A stretch of DNA of 64,000 nucleotides from Rhynchopus sp. YZ270_cl-10 (Eukaryota; Euglenozoa; Diplonemea; Diplonemida; Diplonemidae), in contig OZ037852.1 in the NCBI GenBank assembly GCA_964035575.1, positions 682,001 to 746,000 of the forward strand. Reading direction: 5' to 3'. Of the stretch, positions 20,857-32,822 are shown piece by piece (within the stretch, counting starts at the first letter, position 1; every line of letters begins with the position of its first letter). Both the position numbers and the translations under genes were made by a program. Below the pieces are notes generated by a model. That model was not told the DNA's origin. It saw only the letters and a list, made by a program, of their open reading frames with translations, and did no database searches.

Positions 20857-23800
20857 TCAACCCCTACCCCGAAAGCCAGTAGCAGCTTTTTTCAGCATCT
20901 CCTGCTCGGGCAGGGTCTGAAACTTTTGCGAGCCAATCTGTTTTTATTTTTAGTGTCCATAGTACATATCCATCCAAACCCTACCACGTCAAAAAAGCTG
21001 CCCTTCCCAGACTTAACCACCAAAAGCACTATCAACAATCCAGTCACTTTTATGTCTTTGCTTTTTAATATCTTCCTCTCACATTAGTTGCCAAAAAAAA
21101 GTACAAAATTACAAAATTCTCGTGAGAAAAAAATCGGCGTTTCTCGGGTTTCCGGTCCCTCCCGAGGGAGGCTGGTGTATCACATTTGTTGTGTCATGGA
21201 CATAATAAAAGAACACATACCTCTAGCAGCCTGCTGCACAACGGCCCTGGCTTTGCTCCACACGCATCCAGCACCTTGGCCACTATGGTATTCGTCTCCG
21301 GCGTGCTGAAGCCGTTGTCGGGGGAGAACAGCTGCGCTGCCGCACGGAACGCAAATGGCGAGATGCCGTCTCCTTCCACATGATGCTCGAGGAAGTGCTT
21401 GAGACATTCCACATGCGCCTCCGGCTCCATCGTTAACAACCCCTTATAGTATAGAAACGCCGGCCTCGCAAAGGCCATGTGTTCACTCACATTTTGCAGA
21501 ATTTTGAGAAGCTTTCCGAGCTCTGCGGGTTTGTCTACTGCCATGAGCTTGAAATCATCGAGAATCATGACCAAAGCTAGAACATGATAGGGACAGAAAT
21601 ACGAGGTGTGCGAGAACACTTTCTCTGCCTCTGCGGAGCCTTCTCTGACGAGGAACAGCAGGCGCAGGATTTCATCGCCGAACATCTTCGATTTGGCACC
21701 GTTTTCGATGTCCGGCAATCCCAATGGAGACCAATGCCCTTCTGCTGCAGGAAAGAGCAACGCTTCGCTGTACCACAGCGCCGCAAGAGAACGCAAAATG
21801 CACACATAATACACCGAACGTTCATCGCAAAATCGGTGGTTTTTGAATGAAATGCAATCTGCAAAGGCGCCGATACCATCTCCCTTGAACATTTTCAGGA
21901 TGCTACGACACAACAACAATGTCGCAACACATGACGGTCTTGTTGGAGCCGCGTACACCTGCACCTGCAACGGCAGCAAATTCACATTGTCTGTACTACC
22001 CAAAGAAAGAGCTTCGTCACCCACCTCTAAGCACTCCAAGGCATCATCTCGTGCACATAACGCCATAATGTGGATGGACGATTGGAACATCTCATTTACG
22101 TTCTGCCCCTTCTTCCCTGCAGGACTGCACTTTAACACAGCCAACGCCTCCTGCAAGACAACCAAGGAGAGAATCCCTTGAGACGCAGTCGACAACATGG
22201 CGAGACTCTCCTGTAGGGTTTCTTGACTGCCGAAAAACGCAAGCTCGATGTTTAACATACAGAGCTGCGACCACACGAACGACGCATCTGACAAATGAGG
22301 GTGTGCTGTGACCAAAGGCGCTACCTTGGCAGACAACTCCGGAGAAGCACCCGACCGAGAGGAAGACGACAGATGCGACGACACCGATTCGCAATCATCC
22401 TTTTCCTTTGCATCCTCATCCTCATCCGACGCAGCCACTCCTGTATCGAATTTGATCACCTTTTGCACACTTGGGCTTTTTGGATTTGGATGAGCCTTAA
22501 TAGGCAATGTACCTGGGGAAGAAAACGATAGCGTTGGGGTCCGCAAAACGGATGGATGAGGAGGAGGGCTTGACGGGGGTGTTTTCTCCCACCATGCGTT
22601 GGAGGTCTGCCGCAACGGTGTCTTCTTCATCTTCGATTTGTGTTTCTTCTTCTTCTTCTTTACCTCCTTGAGTTCGTATTTCTGCTGCGTAGAGTACTCC
22701 TTCTCTTTGTCCTGGTTTGTCTCCACCAGGTCCTCCCCGCCGTCCTGACAGCACAGACACTGCCACCAGGATGTTTTCTTTTTCTTCCTCTTCTTTTGTT
22801 TCTTCGGTTTTTCGCTGATCTTCTTCTTCTTCGGGCTTGGCTTTTTTTCGATCACCTCCTCCTCCTCCTCTTCTTCTTCCTCCTCGTCTTTGCCGGACTC
22901 TGTAATTTCTTCGTCGGTTTTTAAAGGGTTGTCATCGTCTAGCTTGCAGAGGAGAGGAGGTGGGTGGGTTGGGGAGGTGATGGTGAAGAAGTCGCTGTTC
23001 TGGTTGCTGAGGAGGCTGGCTTTGGAGGATGCGCGGCTGAGGGTCATCTCCTTGGTGAGGGATATGTGCGAGGAAGGGTCGCTGCTGAAGCTGAAGCTGT
23101 CTAAGGTGAGAGCGCTTGCCTTCCTGCTGAGACACGCCTGGGCTTCGGCGTAGCTGCAGACCGCAGGGGGGTCGCTGGGTTTGGTTGTCATTCTCGCTGC
23201 ACTCACTGCAGCTGCCCCTAAATGGCCAGATTCATAGAGACAAAGACACAACCACATCAGCCACTCACTCCGTACAAAGCTAGACGGAGACCCAAAGTCC
23301 AACCCATCGATCGAACTAACCGTCTGCTTCGACGTTTCGTTGAAGGTCGTAACCAGCTCTGCGAGGAGACGAATTCCTTCGCGGTATTCACCTTGTTTGA
23401 TATGAGATTTAAAGAGAAGTGCAACAAACTGCCAACCTACACGAAATGCCTTCGCTAGACGAAAATGTTGAACAACAAACGGAAGCGCCGGGGAGCTCGA
23501 CTTAAGAATCACATCAGCAGCAACTTCGTGGAGGCGCTGCCGTTGGGAAACGAGAATGGTGTTATATATCACATCGCGCACTGCGGAGAACTGAAAGCAG
23601 ACTCTGACGTCGATGGCCTTGCTGGAGAGAAGCTGTGCATTGGTCTTCAGTGACTCCCGCCTGGAGTGCCGCCCCTTCGGCGACAATATGCTAGGACGCA
23701 GAGGAGCACCTCCGCTCTTGGACCGTGGTCGTGCCTCTTTGCGCCGTTTCCCCTTCCGCTTCTCCTCCAGAGCTAGGAGCCCCATATCGCAGAGGCTCTC

Positions 23801-26800
23801 AATGACCTCTCCTGCCTGCACAAAAGCGATTCCATCAATCCCAAGGCAGCTGAATAATAGTGCTTTAGGGACACTGCAACCTAAGACAGCTGCAACGGAG
23901 ACGACGTGGCGTTCAATAGGGTTGAGGCTGTGGTTGATACGTTGTTTTGTCCACTTTGTTTTTGTAAAGTGTGCAAATATCTATGTGATCTTTTTACTGC
24001 AATACGCTGACTGAAACCCCTTTGAGGCCAAAAAAAAAAAGGTCGTGTTTAAAAGGGTGAAAAGAGAAATGGGGTGTTCTTTAGCTCAGTGGTAGAGCAT
24101 TGGTCTTGTAAACCAAGGGTCGGGGGTTCGATCCCCCCAGTTGCCTCCACCCACAGCGGCCTCCAGTCCTGGGCTGGACGTTAAATTGCATCCGGGGGCC
24201 CTTTTGTGGCACTCCTCCTGAAACTCTATGAAGGTCTGACCTGAGGGTAAAAGGTGCTGGGTATGCTACCCTGGGTGCTGAAGGCAGGCACACAACATGT
24301 GTGGAGGGACCTGCAGAGCCCTAGCCAGTGAAGCCAAGGAGGCCCCCCTAGGAAACTAGGGAACGGATTGGAAGAGACCTCGCCGGTAGCCGGGAACCCT
24401 CCCTGGGCTAGTACAATGATGAAACTTCAATCTTAAGTCCACACCCATGTGGCGGCCGCTTTGGCATGCGTCTGTAAGGACAGCCTTGACTGATACTTTC
24501 TGTATTAGCACACGATTGCCTCCCTGAAGGCTACGTAGCTACCTGAGTACAAAAAAAAAAAAGAGAAATGGGGTGTTCCCATACCGATCTATGTTTCTCA
24601 TGACGCTAGCTTGTAACGACGGCGGTACGACCTGCGCAAGCTGGGTATCGAGGTCGCACTCCAGATGCAAACAGAGCTTGCCTGTCAGGTTCTTCGACAC
24701 CAACGAGCTTTTTATGAGGGACAGCAGCATTTCTATTGCAATCCCTGGGAAGCCGTCGGACTTTTCGTACAAACTCCGCGCTAAACGGGCGTCGATGTGC
24801 GTGCATCTTCGTTCATCCTGCAAGACGTCCACCAATGCGTCATATTGAAGCGGGAGGACGTGAATAAGCATTGTGTTCCGCGATGCCAGCAATCCTTCCA
24901 TGAAGGCTTCCGCCCCCTTCACAGTCTCAGTGTACAGCAGTGAGTACGGGTCGTCCGAGTCAACGCTGACGTAGGAGTCAAACGTGCTTCGTGTCGCCGA
25001 TGTCGCCACCTCCACCTGCTCCCTCTTCAGCGGGTCTTTCGCCTGCGCAGCCAAAATAAAAAAGCTTGGCAACGTCAGCAAATACGCGATTGCATCTGCA
25101 GAGCACCCATCCAACCATTGAATGTCATCAATGCAAATGACAAGCTTTCCACACTGTGCGCAGAATAGAAAAATCTCAGCAATGACTTGGTGGAGCAGAT
25201 GCGGTTCTGCCTCGAGGCGAGCCAACACCCCAAGAGACGGGGTCTGGATGTCACAGCGGCGGAGCACAAAGTGCAGGAGCGGGACCGCCTCTTCGAGATG
25301 CGGCGGGAAGTTCTCAAGCACGGTGGCAACGTCGTGCTCGAGAAGCACCTTTTCGATCAGAATGCGAATACAATTAAATTGACTCATCATCTGCGACTCT
25401 GCACAGGTAATATTCAGGTGCCGCGGTGCAGTATCGTTCAACACAGATGTCATGATGTACGTCTTCCCTATACGCGGCTCCCCCGATAGCAGCACACAGT
25501 TTACAGGAGAATCGTCGTCCAACCACTCCGCAATGTGCAACGCAATGTCAGACGTCTCCTCATGCCGACCGTGCAGCTTCAGATCTGTTCCCATCGCGGA
25601 GAGCCCGTCCGACTCTGATTCTTCTTCGTCGAAGTCGTGGGGTAGTTTGCGACGTTTTGCGCTTTGCAGTCGTTTTCGTCCTTGGTTGCGTGGTGAGCGT
25701 GCGACGCGGTCAGAGTGTGATGAAGCGCATGAGGATCGGGCGTCGTTCCGCCCGGCGGTAGCTCTCTCGCATGCTGACGCGAAGTCTGCTGTGTTGCACA
25801 CAGAGAGCGACCGTGGCGAGGAGTGGCAGGAGACCACGGGGCTCTTGAGGGTCGCAGAGTATTCACTGCAGGACTTCATCCATTCGTTCTCGGTGGCGTC
25901 TTCGCTGATCTCGCTGCAGCGGGATTTGCGCACTTCACGCTTTGAGTCTAGAATATAAGCAGTTGCAGTCCGCGACCTTAGCTTCTGCGATGTGCATGAA
26001 TCTGCCGATGCTAAGCTCGTTCTGCTCTGCGCTCGCGACTTCTGTGAGGAATGCCCACTGCTCGTCTGGTCGCCCATCAGCATTTCAAAGATCCGTTCCC
26101 GCTCTGCTTCTCGCACGATATGCACCGTCTGCAACGGCGCCTCCTGGCCCTTCAAAACCAGAGTATCACCAGTAAGAATTGCGACCCCGTTTGCCTTGAT
26201 TTTGTCCATATCCTTGCACAAAGAAATGCTCATTTCTGCAAGAATGGAGTAGTTCGAAGCGTCAAAGTCTGCCGCAAGGCACATCAGTCGTGCTGCGATG
26301 TTCACCCCATCACCCAGCACGGTGTACTCTTGCCGGAGATGCGAGCCCGTCATCCCACAGAAGACAGGCGCGTAGGAGATGCCGAAGGCGGCTATGGTGT
26401 GATGGTTCTTCTTGAGGTCCTTCGCTGCACGCATTGCAAAGAGAACACCTCGGTAGGCGTCGTTGCTGTGGGCAAGGGGGGTGTGTGAAAGTTTGTTTTG
26501 CTTTTTGTGAAAGTAGACACCCGAGGATGAACTCCACTATACTAGTTTTTGTTTTTGCTACTTTATTTTTTTGTTGTTGTGTTTCTTTTTAGGAAAAGAA
26601 AAACGTTATTTTTCGTTGATTTGATTGCTCAATTACCCTGTTGGAGGGGGGGAATGATAGTCGACCGTATCGGAAGAACCATGTCTCCTTTACGCTACGC
26701 TTGGTCTAAGAGGTTGCTTCTCTAGCAAACCCAATAAATAGGCCAAAAAAAAAATATTTCATGGTGGTATTTTGACGCTTTTCTTCCCTAGTATTTCATA

Positions 26801-27853
26801 CCTATGACCATGCAATGGGATCCCAAAGAGACACAGACATATTACACCTTTGTCATCCAGCATGATTTTGTTCAGGATTCCATCGTATTGCGCGAGCGCC
26901 TTTTGTATTGCACCGACACAGTGGTTGAGCCTTGAGTGAAGGTCGTTTGGGTGCGCATCACAGCTTATAGAGGCCAGCTTGATGAACACTGTGCAGACGG
27001 TTCGGAGCGCTCCCGAAAATTTGCTCATGGTATTTTCCGCTGCCTTTAACACCGTATCAAATACGTACAACCCCGCATGCACTTTCCCCTGCTTCGACAA
27101 TACCGGATCCACTTTATTCCGTCTCTCAATATACTCCATGACCTTCCCAACCTCGACCTGATTCTTTGCATTCTGTAAGGTACCATTTTCGAATACATGA
27201 AATAAGGTGTTTTGGTTGTGAATCATCCGAAAAATCGTTGTCGTGGTATAACATAAAGGCTCTGTTTTGGAGCGCATATCTGCAGTGAAAACCAGCGAAG
27301 AATTTCCCCCTAAAGATGCAGCGAGGGTAGACACCTCTACCGGAACTCCGGTAATGAGGTATTTCCATTTGCCGAGAAGGGTGCTTCCCCTGCCTCCGAC
27401 CGTCATGCCGCAAAATTCCCCGCAGGCTGCTCCCATATGAAGTTTCATGGTGCATTGTGTGACATCTCCACAGTCTCCAACTGAAAATGAATACTCCTCT
27501 GCTTCAACGAGAAGCGTGCTGCCACAGAGTAAGGCGGCCTTCGAAGAAAGCTCTTCGCATCCTTCCCAAGCAACCATCATAGCGTCGCCACTAAAAAATA
27601 TTATATCACCAAAAAACCGATCCACAACAGCAATCAACAGAGAGAAATAAGCGTTTAAATGGGATGTCAGCATTTCAGCGCTTTCCGCGTCGTTCTGCCC
27701 CTTCTGCAATGTGGTCGCTATAGATGAAAACCCTGCAATGTCAACAAACAGCAAAGCGCCCTTCAGCTTTAAAACAGACGCAGAAGGCTTCTTCTCCAAT
27801 CCCTGATGCAATATCTTTGGCAATAATGCCAAGATATCTCGGTTTGATGCCAT
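20857..27853 (-). CDS. Soluble-type adenylyl cyclase (ADCY10-like)
   Basis: Makes cAMP from ATP; the family is cytosolic and bicarbonate/Ca-regulated in animals. Four exons: 27853-26802, 26465-24585, 23927-21221 and 20937-20857, summing to 5721 nt (1906 residues; human sAC is about 1610). Donors are GTATGA, GTATGG and GTATGT; acceptors end CACAG or AACAG. C1 domain at about 30-210, with metal-binding Asp at 38 (LLFVDIAGF) and 90 (FFSGDAMMVAW), spaced 52 apart as in the animal enzyme. C2 at about 275-455 (FGISYAPVFCGMTG, YTVLGDGVNIAARLM) is split by intron 1. Then a Ser/Arg-rich linker, a P-loop NTPase (GEPRIGKT near 680; Walker B LVICIDDIQWLDG near 795), a winged-helix segment and a long helical C-terminus interrupted by an acidic/Lys-rich low-complexity insert (plus-strand about 22380-22930). 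The last 27-codon exon is the least certain. Intron 2 holds an antisense SINE. Confidence 0.9.
24080..24559 (+). mobile_element. Full-length tRNA-derived SINE in cyclase intron 2
   Basis: A 480-bp element flanked by a 19-bp target duplication (24061-24079 and 24560-24578, sharing AAAGAGAAATGGGGTGTTC). It has a head resembling tRNA-Thr(TGT) from D arm to T arm, a body of about 385 bp, and an A tail. It begins at about tRNA position 7, so the acceptor stem cannot form. It lies 4-5 bp inside the 5' splice site, antisense to the gene; without it the intron would be about 158 nt. The body is almost identical to 9947-10331. Confidence 0.95.
24082..24135 (+). promoter_or_regulatory. Internal RNA polymerase III promoter of the SINE
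   Basis: A box TAGCTCAGTGG at 24082-24092 and B box GGTTCGATCCC at 24125-24135. Both match the tRNA consensus, with normal spacing. Confidence 0.88.
26508..26550 (+). repeat. Hairpin module A, 5'-shortened copy in cyclase intron 1
   Basis: GTAGACACCCGAGGATGAAC, then TCCACTATACTAGTTTTTG. It lies inside intron 1 (26801-26466), antisense to the gene. Confidence 0.6.
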
Positions 27854-27895
27854 CAAACACAAGGAACAGAAGAAGAGCAACGGGAGGGAGATATC

Positions 27896-27905
27896 CCTAT
27901 ATAAC
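27896..27905 (-). promoter_or_regulatory. Candidate TATA box of the cyclase gene
   Basis: GGTTATATAG on the minus strand, about 45 nt before the ATG at 27853. The spacing matches that of ankyrin paralogs 1 and 2. Confidence 0.35.
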
Positions 27906-28204
27906 CATCATGATCAATCTAGTTCCATTTTGGGGGAGGGAGGGGGAAGGAGGGAAGGAGAGGAGGGGAGATTTGTGGTGTGTACTCTGTTGGAGGTTAT
28001 TTGAGTTGGGAAAGCAAAAAAACGTCAGGGTTTTGTTGAAAATTCTGGGGGAATACAAAAAAAGATGGTGTGATCACCACAAACCGATTCTCCGTGGTTC
28101 TCCCGAAGGTGCTCCGGTAAGGGGGCTATATCGCTGTAGCAGTTCTCCGTGGTTCTCCCGCGGGTTGTCCGTACCCCCTGAATCGCACCAAAAGAGAGGG
28201 GAAG

Positions 28205-28315
28205 TTTAGAAGATGACTCTAAGCCTCGTGCTTAGTCTGATTAGATTACTTCATGTTTTGAACATTGGTTATTCGCTCGTGCTTAGTCACCTTAGTCACC
28301 TTGATCACATTCCCA
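28205..28315 (+). repeat. Module F: GTGCTTAGTCTGATTAGATT repeat
   Basis: About 55 bp shared with 41675-41735 (CCTCGTGCTTAGTCTGATTA, then GATTACTT-ATGTTTT and GTGCTTAGTCACC). Bordered by A-rich DNA at the second site. A phrase just upstream (GATTCTCCGTGGTTCTCCCG near 28085) recurs at 34697 and, inverted, at 11700. Confidence 0.5.
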
Positions 28316-28860
28316 CCTGTAGCATAGCACCAAAACGAGGAAGCGATTCGCTGAACGCGCCCCAAATACAACGGCAAAAAAAATAGAGGGAAAAAAAACT
28401 TTCTGCTGATCATAAAAGAGCATCTAGAGGAGTGGGATTGTGTGTGACATCCCCAACCCTCGAAGGTGCACCCACACCGACGAGAAAAATGTTTCAGAAG
28501 AAAAAGAGGAAGCAGACACAGCCAGAAGGAAGAGGAAAAGGAGAAAAATGTGGTAATCTGCACGACGGTGAAGTAAAAATGACTTGACTTGTGGTTTTAC
28601 TTCACCGCCGTGTGAACCGGGGAAGGGGATATCTGCTTTTTTTGTTGTGTTTCGAAGAATAAAAAATCGCGGTTCGAATATTGATCATGCTTTTTTTTGA
28701 TTTGTTTTGTTTTTGTTTTTTTGCTTGCCTTTTTTTGAAAGGGAAAGTGGATGGGGGGGAAGGGGGAGGCAGAGAGAGAGAGAGAGAGAGAAGGAAAAGA
28801 GAGGGAGGGGAGGGGGTTGAAATTCTTTGTATTTTTTTTTTTTTTGTGATAAATTTTGTT

Positions 28861-28912
28861 TGGAGTAGTGTAGTTGCCTCGGGTTGTGTTGCCACAGTTG
28901 TGCAATCTCCAC
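28861..28912 (+). repeat. Hairpin module B, copy 2
   Basis: TGGAGTAGTGTAGTTGCCTC, then TTGCCACAGTTGTGCAATC and CTCCACT. It is preceded by a T run and GTGATAAATTTTG, as at 45971-46287 once the MITE there is removed. Confidence 0.55.
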
Positions 28913-28929
28913 TTTCAAAATTTTTGTAT

Positions 28930-29560
28930 ACCAAATGAGAGATGTATTCTCACTTTTTTTTTTCTTCTTCTTCTTTTTTCCCCACTGTAACCTACGCAGT
29001 AGGCGTGACGCTGACTCCCGGTAAAAAAAAAAAAAAATTTTTTTTTTGGCCGCCGGGTTTGCTTTTGTTTGAAAACGTTATTCCACACAACACTACTTTT
29101 TAATTTGTATCACCGACAAAAAAAAAAAAAAATATCGTGACATGGTCTCTGACACCCAAAAGCAAATGGACAAAACATCGCTCTATCAGATATTGGCCTT
29201 TGGGGTCCCCAAAGAACACCGCTTTTCAGCACAACGTTTCTTGGAGACTACGAGGTTAAGGTTTGAAGCGAGAGAAAGAACGATTTCGTCAATACTTTGT
29301 TTTTTTGAAAGAAAAAAAAGAGAAGAAGAAAAAAACTAAAAGCACAATTTTCCTCACAGTGGGTCGCAATTTTATGGGTGCCTTTTATTATGGGTGACTT
29401 AATTATAGGTGAATATTGGGTCCACCCATAACTAGACACACCCGTAAATATGTGACTCGCTGTACTTTTTTTTTTAAAAAAAAAGGGAGGTCTTGAAAGG
29501 TCGAATACGGCAGGAAAAAAAGAAGGGAAAAAAAAAACACACTTACTCGATGTGAAGAGA
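28930..29560. other. Gene-free homopolymer-rich stretch
   Basis: Long A and T runs. There is one 65-codon ATG frame (29142-29339) without recognisable features. At 29355-29465, GGGTGNCTT-like phrases occur in both orientations. Nothing else is supported. Confidence 0.45.
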
Positions 29561-29980
29561 AGCTGAAAGTGCATAACGACCTACCGGACGTAGGCGGAAG
29601 GACTGATGTTCTTCCCCGCTTGGAGTCCTTTTATACCAGGCTGTGTCCAGTCTGGCGCAAATTTTTTTGTATTATTTTTTTTGAAATTTGGGAAGCCTCT
29701 TTTTTATTTTCAACGGATGTCATCCGGGGGGGGAGGGGGGGGGTCTCCGGGGGGCCCGGTGCGGTAGTCATCAAAATGACAACCTCAAGGACATGTCAAA
29801 GGACAACCCTCGGTGCGAGACAACCCCTAGGTTGTCAGTGACAACCTAGGGGTTGTCAAATGACAACCTGAGGTTGTCAAATGACAACCCCTAGGTTGTC
29901 ATTTGACAACCTTATGCATGTGAAATGCCTTGCAACAGCCATTTTTATTGGAAATGTGGGAGGTTGGTGGTTACCTGTTT

Positions 29981-30131
29981 GATTGTTGATTGTTGATTGT
30001 TGATTGTTGATTGTTGATTGTTGATTGTTGATTGTTGATTGTTGATTGTTGATTGTTGATTGTTGATTGTTGATTGTTGATTGTTGATTGTTGATTGTTG
30101 ATTGTTGATTGTTGATTGTTGATTGTTGATT
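29981..30131. repeat. (GATTGTT)n microsatellite, about 21 copies
   Basis: Sits at the inner edge of the left TIR. The right TIR has only about two units at the same position, so the array grew from an element-internal seed. It abuts the start of the cargo ORF. Confidence 0.97.
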
Positions 30132-30141
30132 GGGGGAAAAG

Positions 30142-30555
30142 ATGACACCGGGTGGAAAAGTGCACCGAATTTTTATTGAAAACGGTTGCACCGTGTTTTG
30201 CACCGACCCGACGCTGCAGGGTCACAAGCTGAGCTTTGCGTTGAAGCGGGAGCGCCTTGCCATCGGGGCCAGCATCGGGGTGGTCGACGGTACGTATGAT
30301 GTCCCCAGCACTCTGTCCCTTGATTCGACGAGGGAGACTTCCGTGATGGTGCAGGTGGGAATTACTCGTGTGGACATACCCGTGGGGGCCCCCAACGCAC
30401 TCTCTGTGAAAATGGACGGGGCATCATGGATGTCCGTGTTTGGGGAGGACGAAGTTCCTGAGGAGGCTCCTGAGGATCCTGAGGAGACTCTTGCTGAGGC
30501 CAGTGACACAGAGGCAAACAAGGAGGACTCCGAAGAGAGTGTTCAATGGCACTAG
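30142..30555 (+). CDS. Cargo protein of the TIR cassette, unknown function
   Basis: 137 residues from the first ATG (MTPGGKVHRIFIENGCTVFC). The codons strongly prefer G/C in third position, unlike the surrounding AT-rich DNA, which argues for a translated gene. Residues 1-95 look like a compact beta-rich domain (alternating hydrophobic strands, Gly turns, LGAPTG-like loops). Residues 98-137 are a Glu/Asp-rich tail (EDEVPEEAPEDPEETLAEAS). There is no signal peptide, membrane segment or recognisable catalytic motif. An upstream in-frame TTG at 30130 is not taken as the start. It is the only gene in the element, so it is either a captured host gene or a small element-encoded factor, perhaps a DNA- or protein-binding accessory. 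Confidence 0.65.
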   Translation: MTPGGKVHRIFIENGCTVFCTDPTLQGHKLSFALKRERLAIGASIGVVDGTYDVPSTLSLDSTRETSVMVQVGITRVDIPVGAPNALSVKMDGASWMSVFGEDEVPEEAPEDPEETLAEASDTEANKEDSEESVQWH

Positions 30556-31457
30556 TCAGGCACGTCAGTCACTTGACCCCTGCATATGTGTATGGGCGGG
30601 ATTTTTACAAAGGGGGTGAGGGACCCAAATCATCATGAAATCAACAAAAACAGAAATCACCCCCCCCATCTCCTTTTTTTTTAAATAAATTTTTACAGTG
30701 CATGGACATTCAACAATCAACAATCAAACAGGTAACCACCAACCTCCCAACCCCCCAACCTCCCACATTTCCAATAAAAATGGCTGTTGCAAGGCATTTC
30801 ACATGCATAAGGTTGTCAAATGACAACCTATAGGTTGTCATTTGACAACCTCAGGTTGTCATTTGACAACCCCTAGGTTGTCACTGACAACCTATAGGGT
30901 TGTCATAATTATGACATGTCATTGAGGTTGTCATTTAGGTTGTCATTTTGCTGACTACCGCACCGTGGGGTGAGCGGAAAAGTTTGGTAATTTGGCAACG
31001 GGGGGGTCTAGTACAAAACCGTGGTCACATGGATTTTATGAATTTTCTTCAAAAAAATTTTTTTCGAATTTTATTTATTTGGAAAGATCGGTTACGAAAA
31101 CGTTCAATTCCGGGGTCGCACGATTTTTTTTATGCCTGTGTGGATGGTTAGGTGATTTTTGGCTGTGGTACCCCCTTTGGGAACGTTTCTACGCAGGTTT
31201 CTTAAGGAATTCCTTAAGAAAACCTCCTCTTTGGGTCGCAGCACAGTGGCGTCTCTAAGTTGGATTTCTTTTGAAGAAGGTTTTCGATTTTTTTCCTTTG
31301 GATTTATTTTTTACGAATCTTTCAATTCCGACCATTTTTTTTATTCAGGAACACACTCCACGGTACGCAACTTTTGGTGGTGCCGACCCCCCCTTTATGC
31401 ACTGAAATCCCTATACGTTACTGTATAAAGACCCATGGAGCCTTTAAATTGACTTCA

Positions 31458-31583
31458 CTGTACTGTGTACTGTGTACTGTGTACTGTGTACTGTGTACTG
31501 TGTACTGTGTACTGTGTACTGTGTACTGTGTACTGTGTACTGTGTACTGTGTACTGTGTACTGTGTACTGTGTACTGTGTACT
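31458..31583. repeat. (TGTGTAC)n microsatellite, about 18 copies
   Basis: A 7-bp array flanked on both sides by similar direct sequence (GGAGCCTTTAAATTGACTTC before, GGAGCCACTTTAAATTAACT after), as if it had expanded between two short direct repeats. Confidence 0.95.
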
Positions 31584-31904
31584 GGAGCCACTTTAAATTA
31601 ACTTCTACTCCACTAAAGTGGTCGATTTTTTTTGTGGTGAAAAGCGGGGAGCTCGGAAATCCACTTCCGCTGGTTTTCGAATTTTTTTACGTCTGTCCAA
31701 AAGCCGAAAACTTCAGGTTGCCAAATTTACAATCTTCTCCGGGGGGGGAGGGGGGGGGTTTCTCAAAATCGGACGGATGACATCCGTTGAAAGTAAAAAA
31801 GAGGCTTCCCTTTTTCAAAAAAAAAACTCCCCCTGGTCCTCCTTCCCTGAAGCAGGGTGGTCAATCACATAAACCTACCACGTCCACGCGGTTGCTGATG
31901 CAAG

Positions 31905-31960
31905 CAAACAAAACTTGTAAAGATGAATGTGCCTCTCATGTACACACATCTTTCAAAATA
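31905..31960 (+). repeat. Module D hairpin, copy 1
   Basis: GATGAATGTGCCTCTCATG, then TACACACATCTTTC. Stem GATG-TGTG pairs with CACA-CATC. Further copies are at 37735-38064 (split by a MITE) and 50476-50515, with a looser match at 41527. Confidence 0.5.
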
Positions 31961-32580
31961 GTCAATCAATACTGGGTGTTTGGAAGAAGAAGAAAAAACC
32001 GGTAGAGCTTTTTTGGGCACCCAGCAAGGACAAAAAAAAGTTTTAAAAAAAAGGGTGGGGACACGTTGTGTGAAAGCGAAGAAGAGATGCAACGCTGCAT
32101 CAGAACACATTGGATTTAAAAATATTTTTTTTTGCGTGTTCTGACGATATAAATATGGGGGATGATACAACAGCATCGTTACCACAGTGCATAAAACCTA
32201 TTATGCATACATAAAACACCACAAAAACGTTTACAAGGTGGAATCTCTTATCTTTCAAAAAAAAAAAAAATGGTAATATTCTGCAAAGAAGACTTGCATT
32301 CCTCTTTAATTTTTGCAGGTGCAAAAAACACTTTTACTTTATTTGGGATATAACTCGGTGATACTAAAAAAAAAAGAAAGAAAAATTTGTTCAGGAATGA
32401 TAATAATGAGTTTTTTTTTTTTTACTGTTTTCCCACAACCTTCCTTCACCTCCCCCTTGTAGGGTTACCCAAGGTGTAAGGTAGATTGAAAATCAATATT
32501 GGGTAAAACTCTACCTCACTGAGCCTCTGAAGGCTTGACAGCACCCATCTCCGATGACAACACTGAAGTGTTGCTTGCCA

Positions 32581-32683
32581 GTGGCAGTATTGTGATGGGA
32601 GCCTATTGGCATCTCCCGTGTATTGTGATGTATTTTGATGTATTTTGCGTATGCTAATGTGCTCCCAATCACAATACTGCCAC
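32581..32683. mobile_element. 103-bp palindromic MITE
   Basis: GTGGCAGTATTGTGATGGGA at the left and its near-complement (TCCCAATCACAATACTGCCAC, one mismatch) at the right, with an AT-rich loop of GTATTTTG-like units. No coding content. Confidence 0.75.
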
Positions 32684-32785
32684 CATTACCCCTCCCCCCC
32701 ACGTTGGCCCCATCCTCTGAGAGTGCGGCAAAGATTATGCATATTATCACGAAGGCTGTATATGAATTGACAGCCTGAAAAACAC

Positions 32786-32822
<37 letters not shown>

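Larger units (their letters stand above)
29757..30965. mobile_element. TIR cassette carrying a single cargo ORF
   Basis: Terminal inverted repeats of about 225 bp (29757-29985 and 30730-30965) start CGGTGCGGTAGTCA. They contain several copies of the palindrome GGTTGTCATTTGACAACC and end ATGTGGGAGGTTGG...ACCTGTTTGATTGTTG. Between them lies one ORF (30142-30555) on the plus strand and no transposase. The TIRs are similar but not identical, differing in AGG/TAT triplets. The heptamer at the inner edge has expanded only on the left. Confidence 0.85.
29691..31810. mobile_element. Outer inverted-repeat element (about 2.1 kb)
   Basis: About 36 bp at 29691-29726 (AAGCCTCTTTTTTATTTTCA, then ACGGATGTCATCCG) are inverted at 31774-31810. 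Inside each end lies a G8AG9 tract. The span contains the 1.2-kb TIR cassette plus a (TGTGTAC)n array. The outer repeats suggest a second, enclosing transposon; no target duplication was found. Confidence 0.5.

Noticed and set aside
24074-24149. A functional tRNA-Thr(TGT) gene
   Set aside because: The D, anticodon and T arms are fine, but the acceptor stem cannot pair. The first bases belong to the target duplication, so this is the SINE head.
29142-29339. 65-codon ATG ORF
   Set aside because: No motif, no homolog in the window, and it ends in a low-complexity Lys/Glu run.
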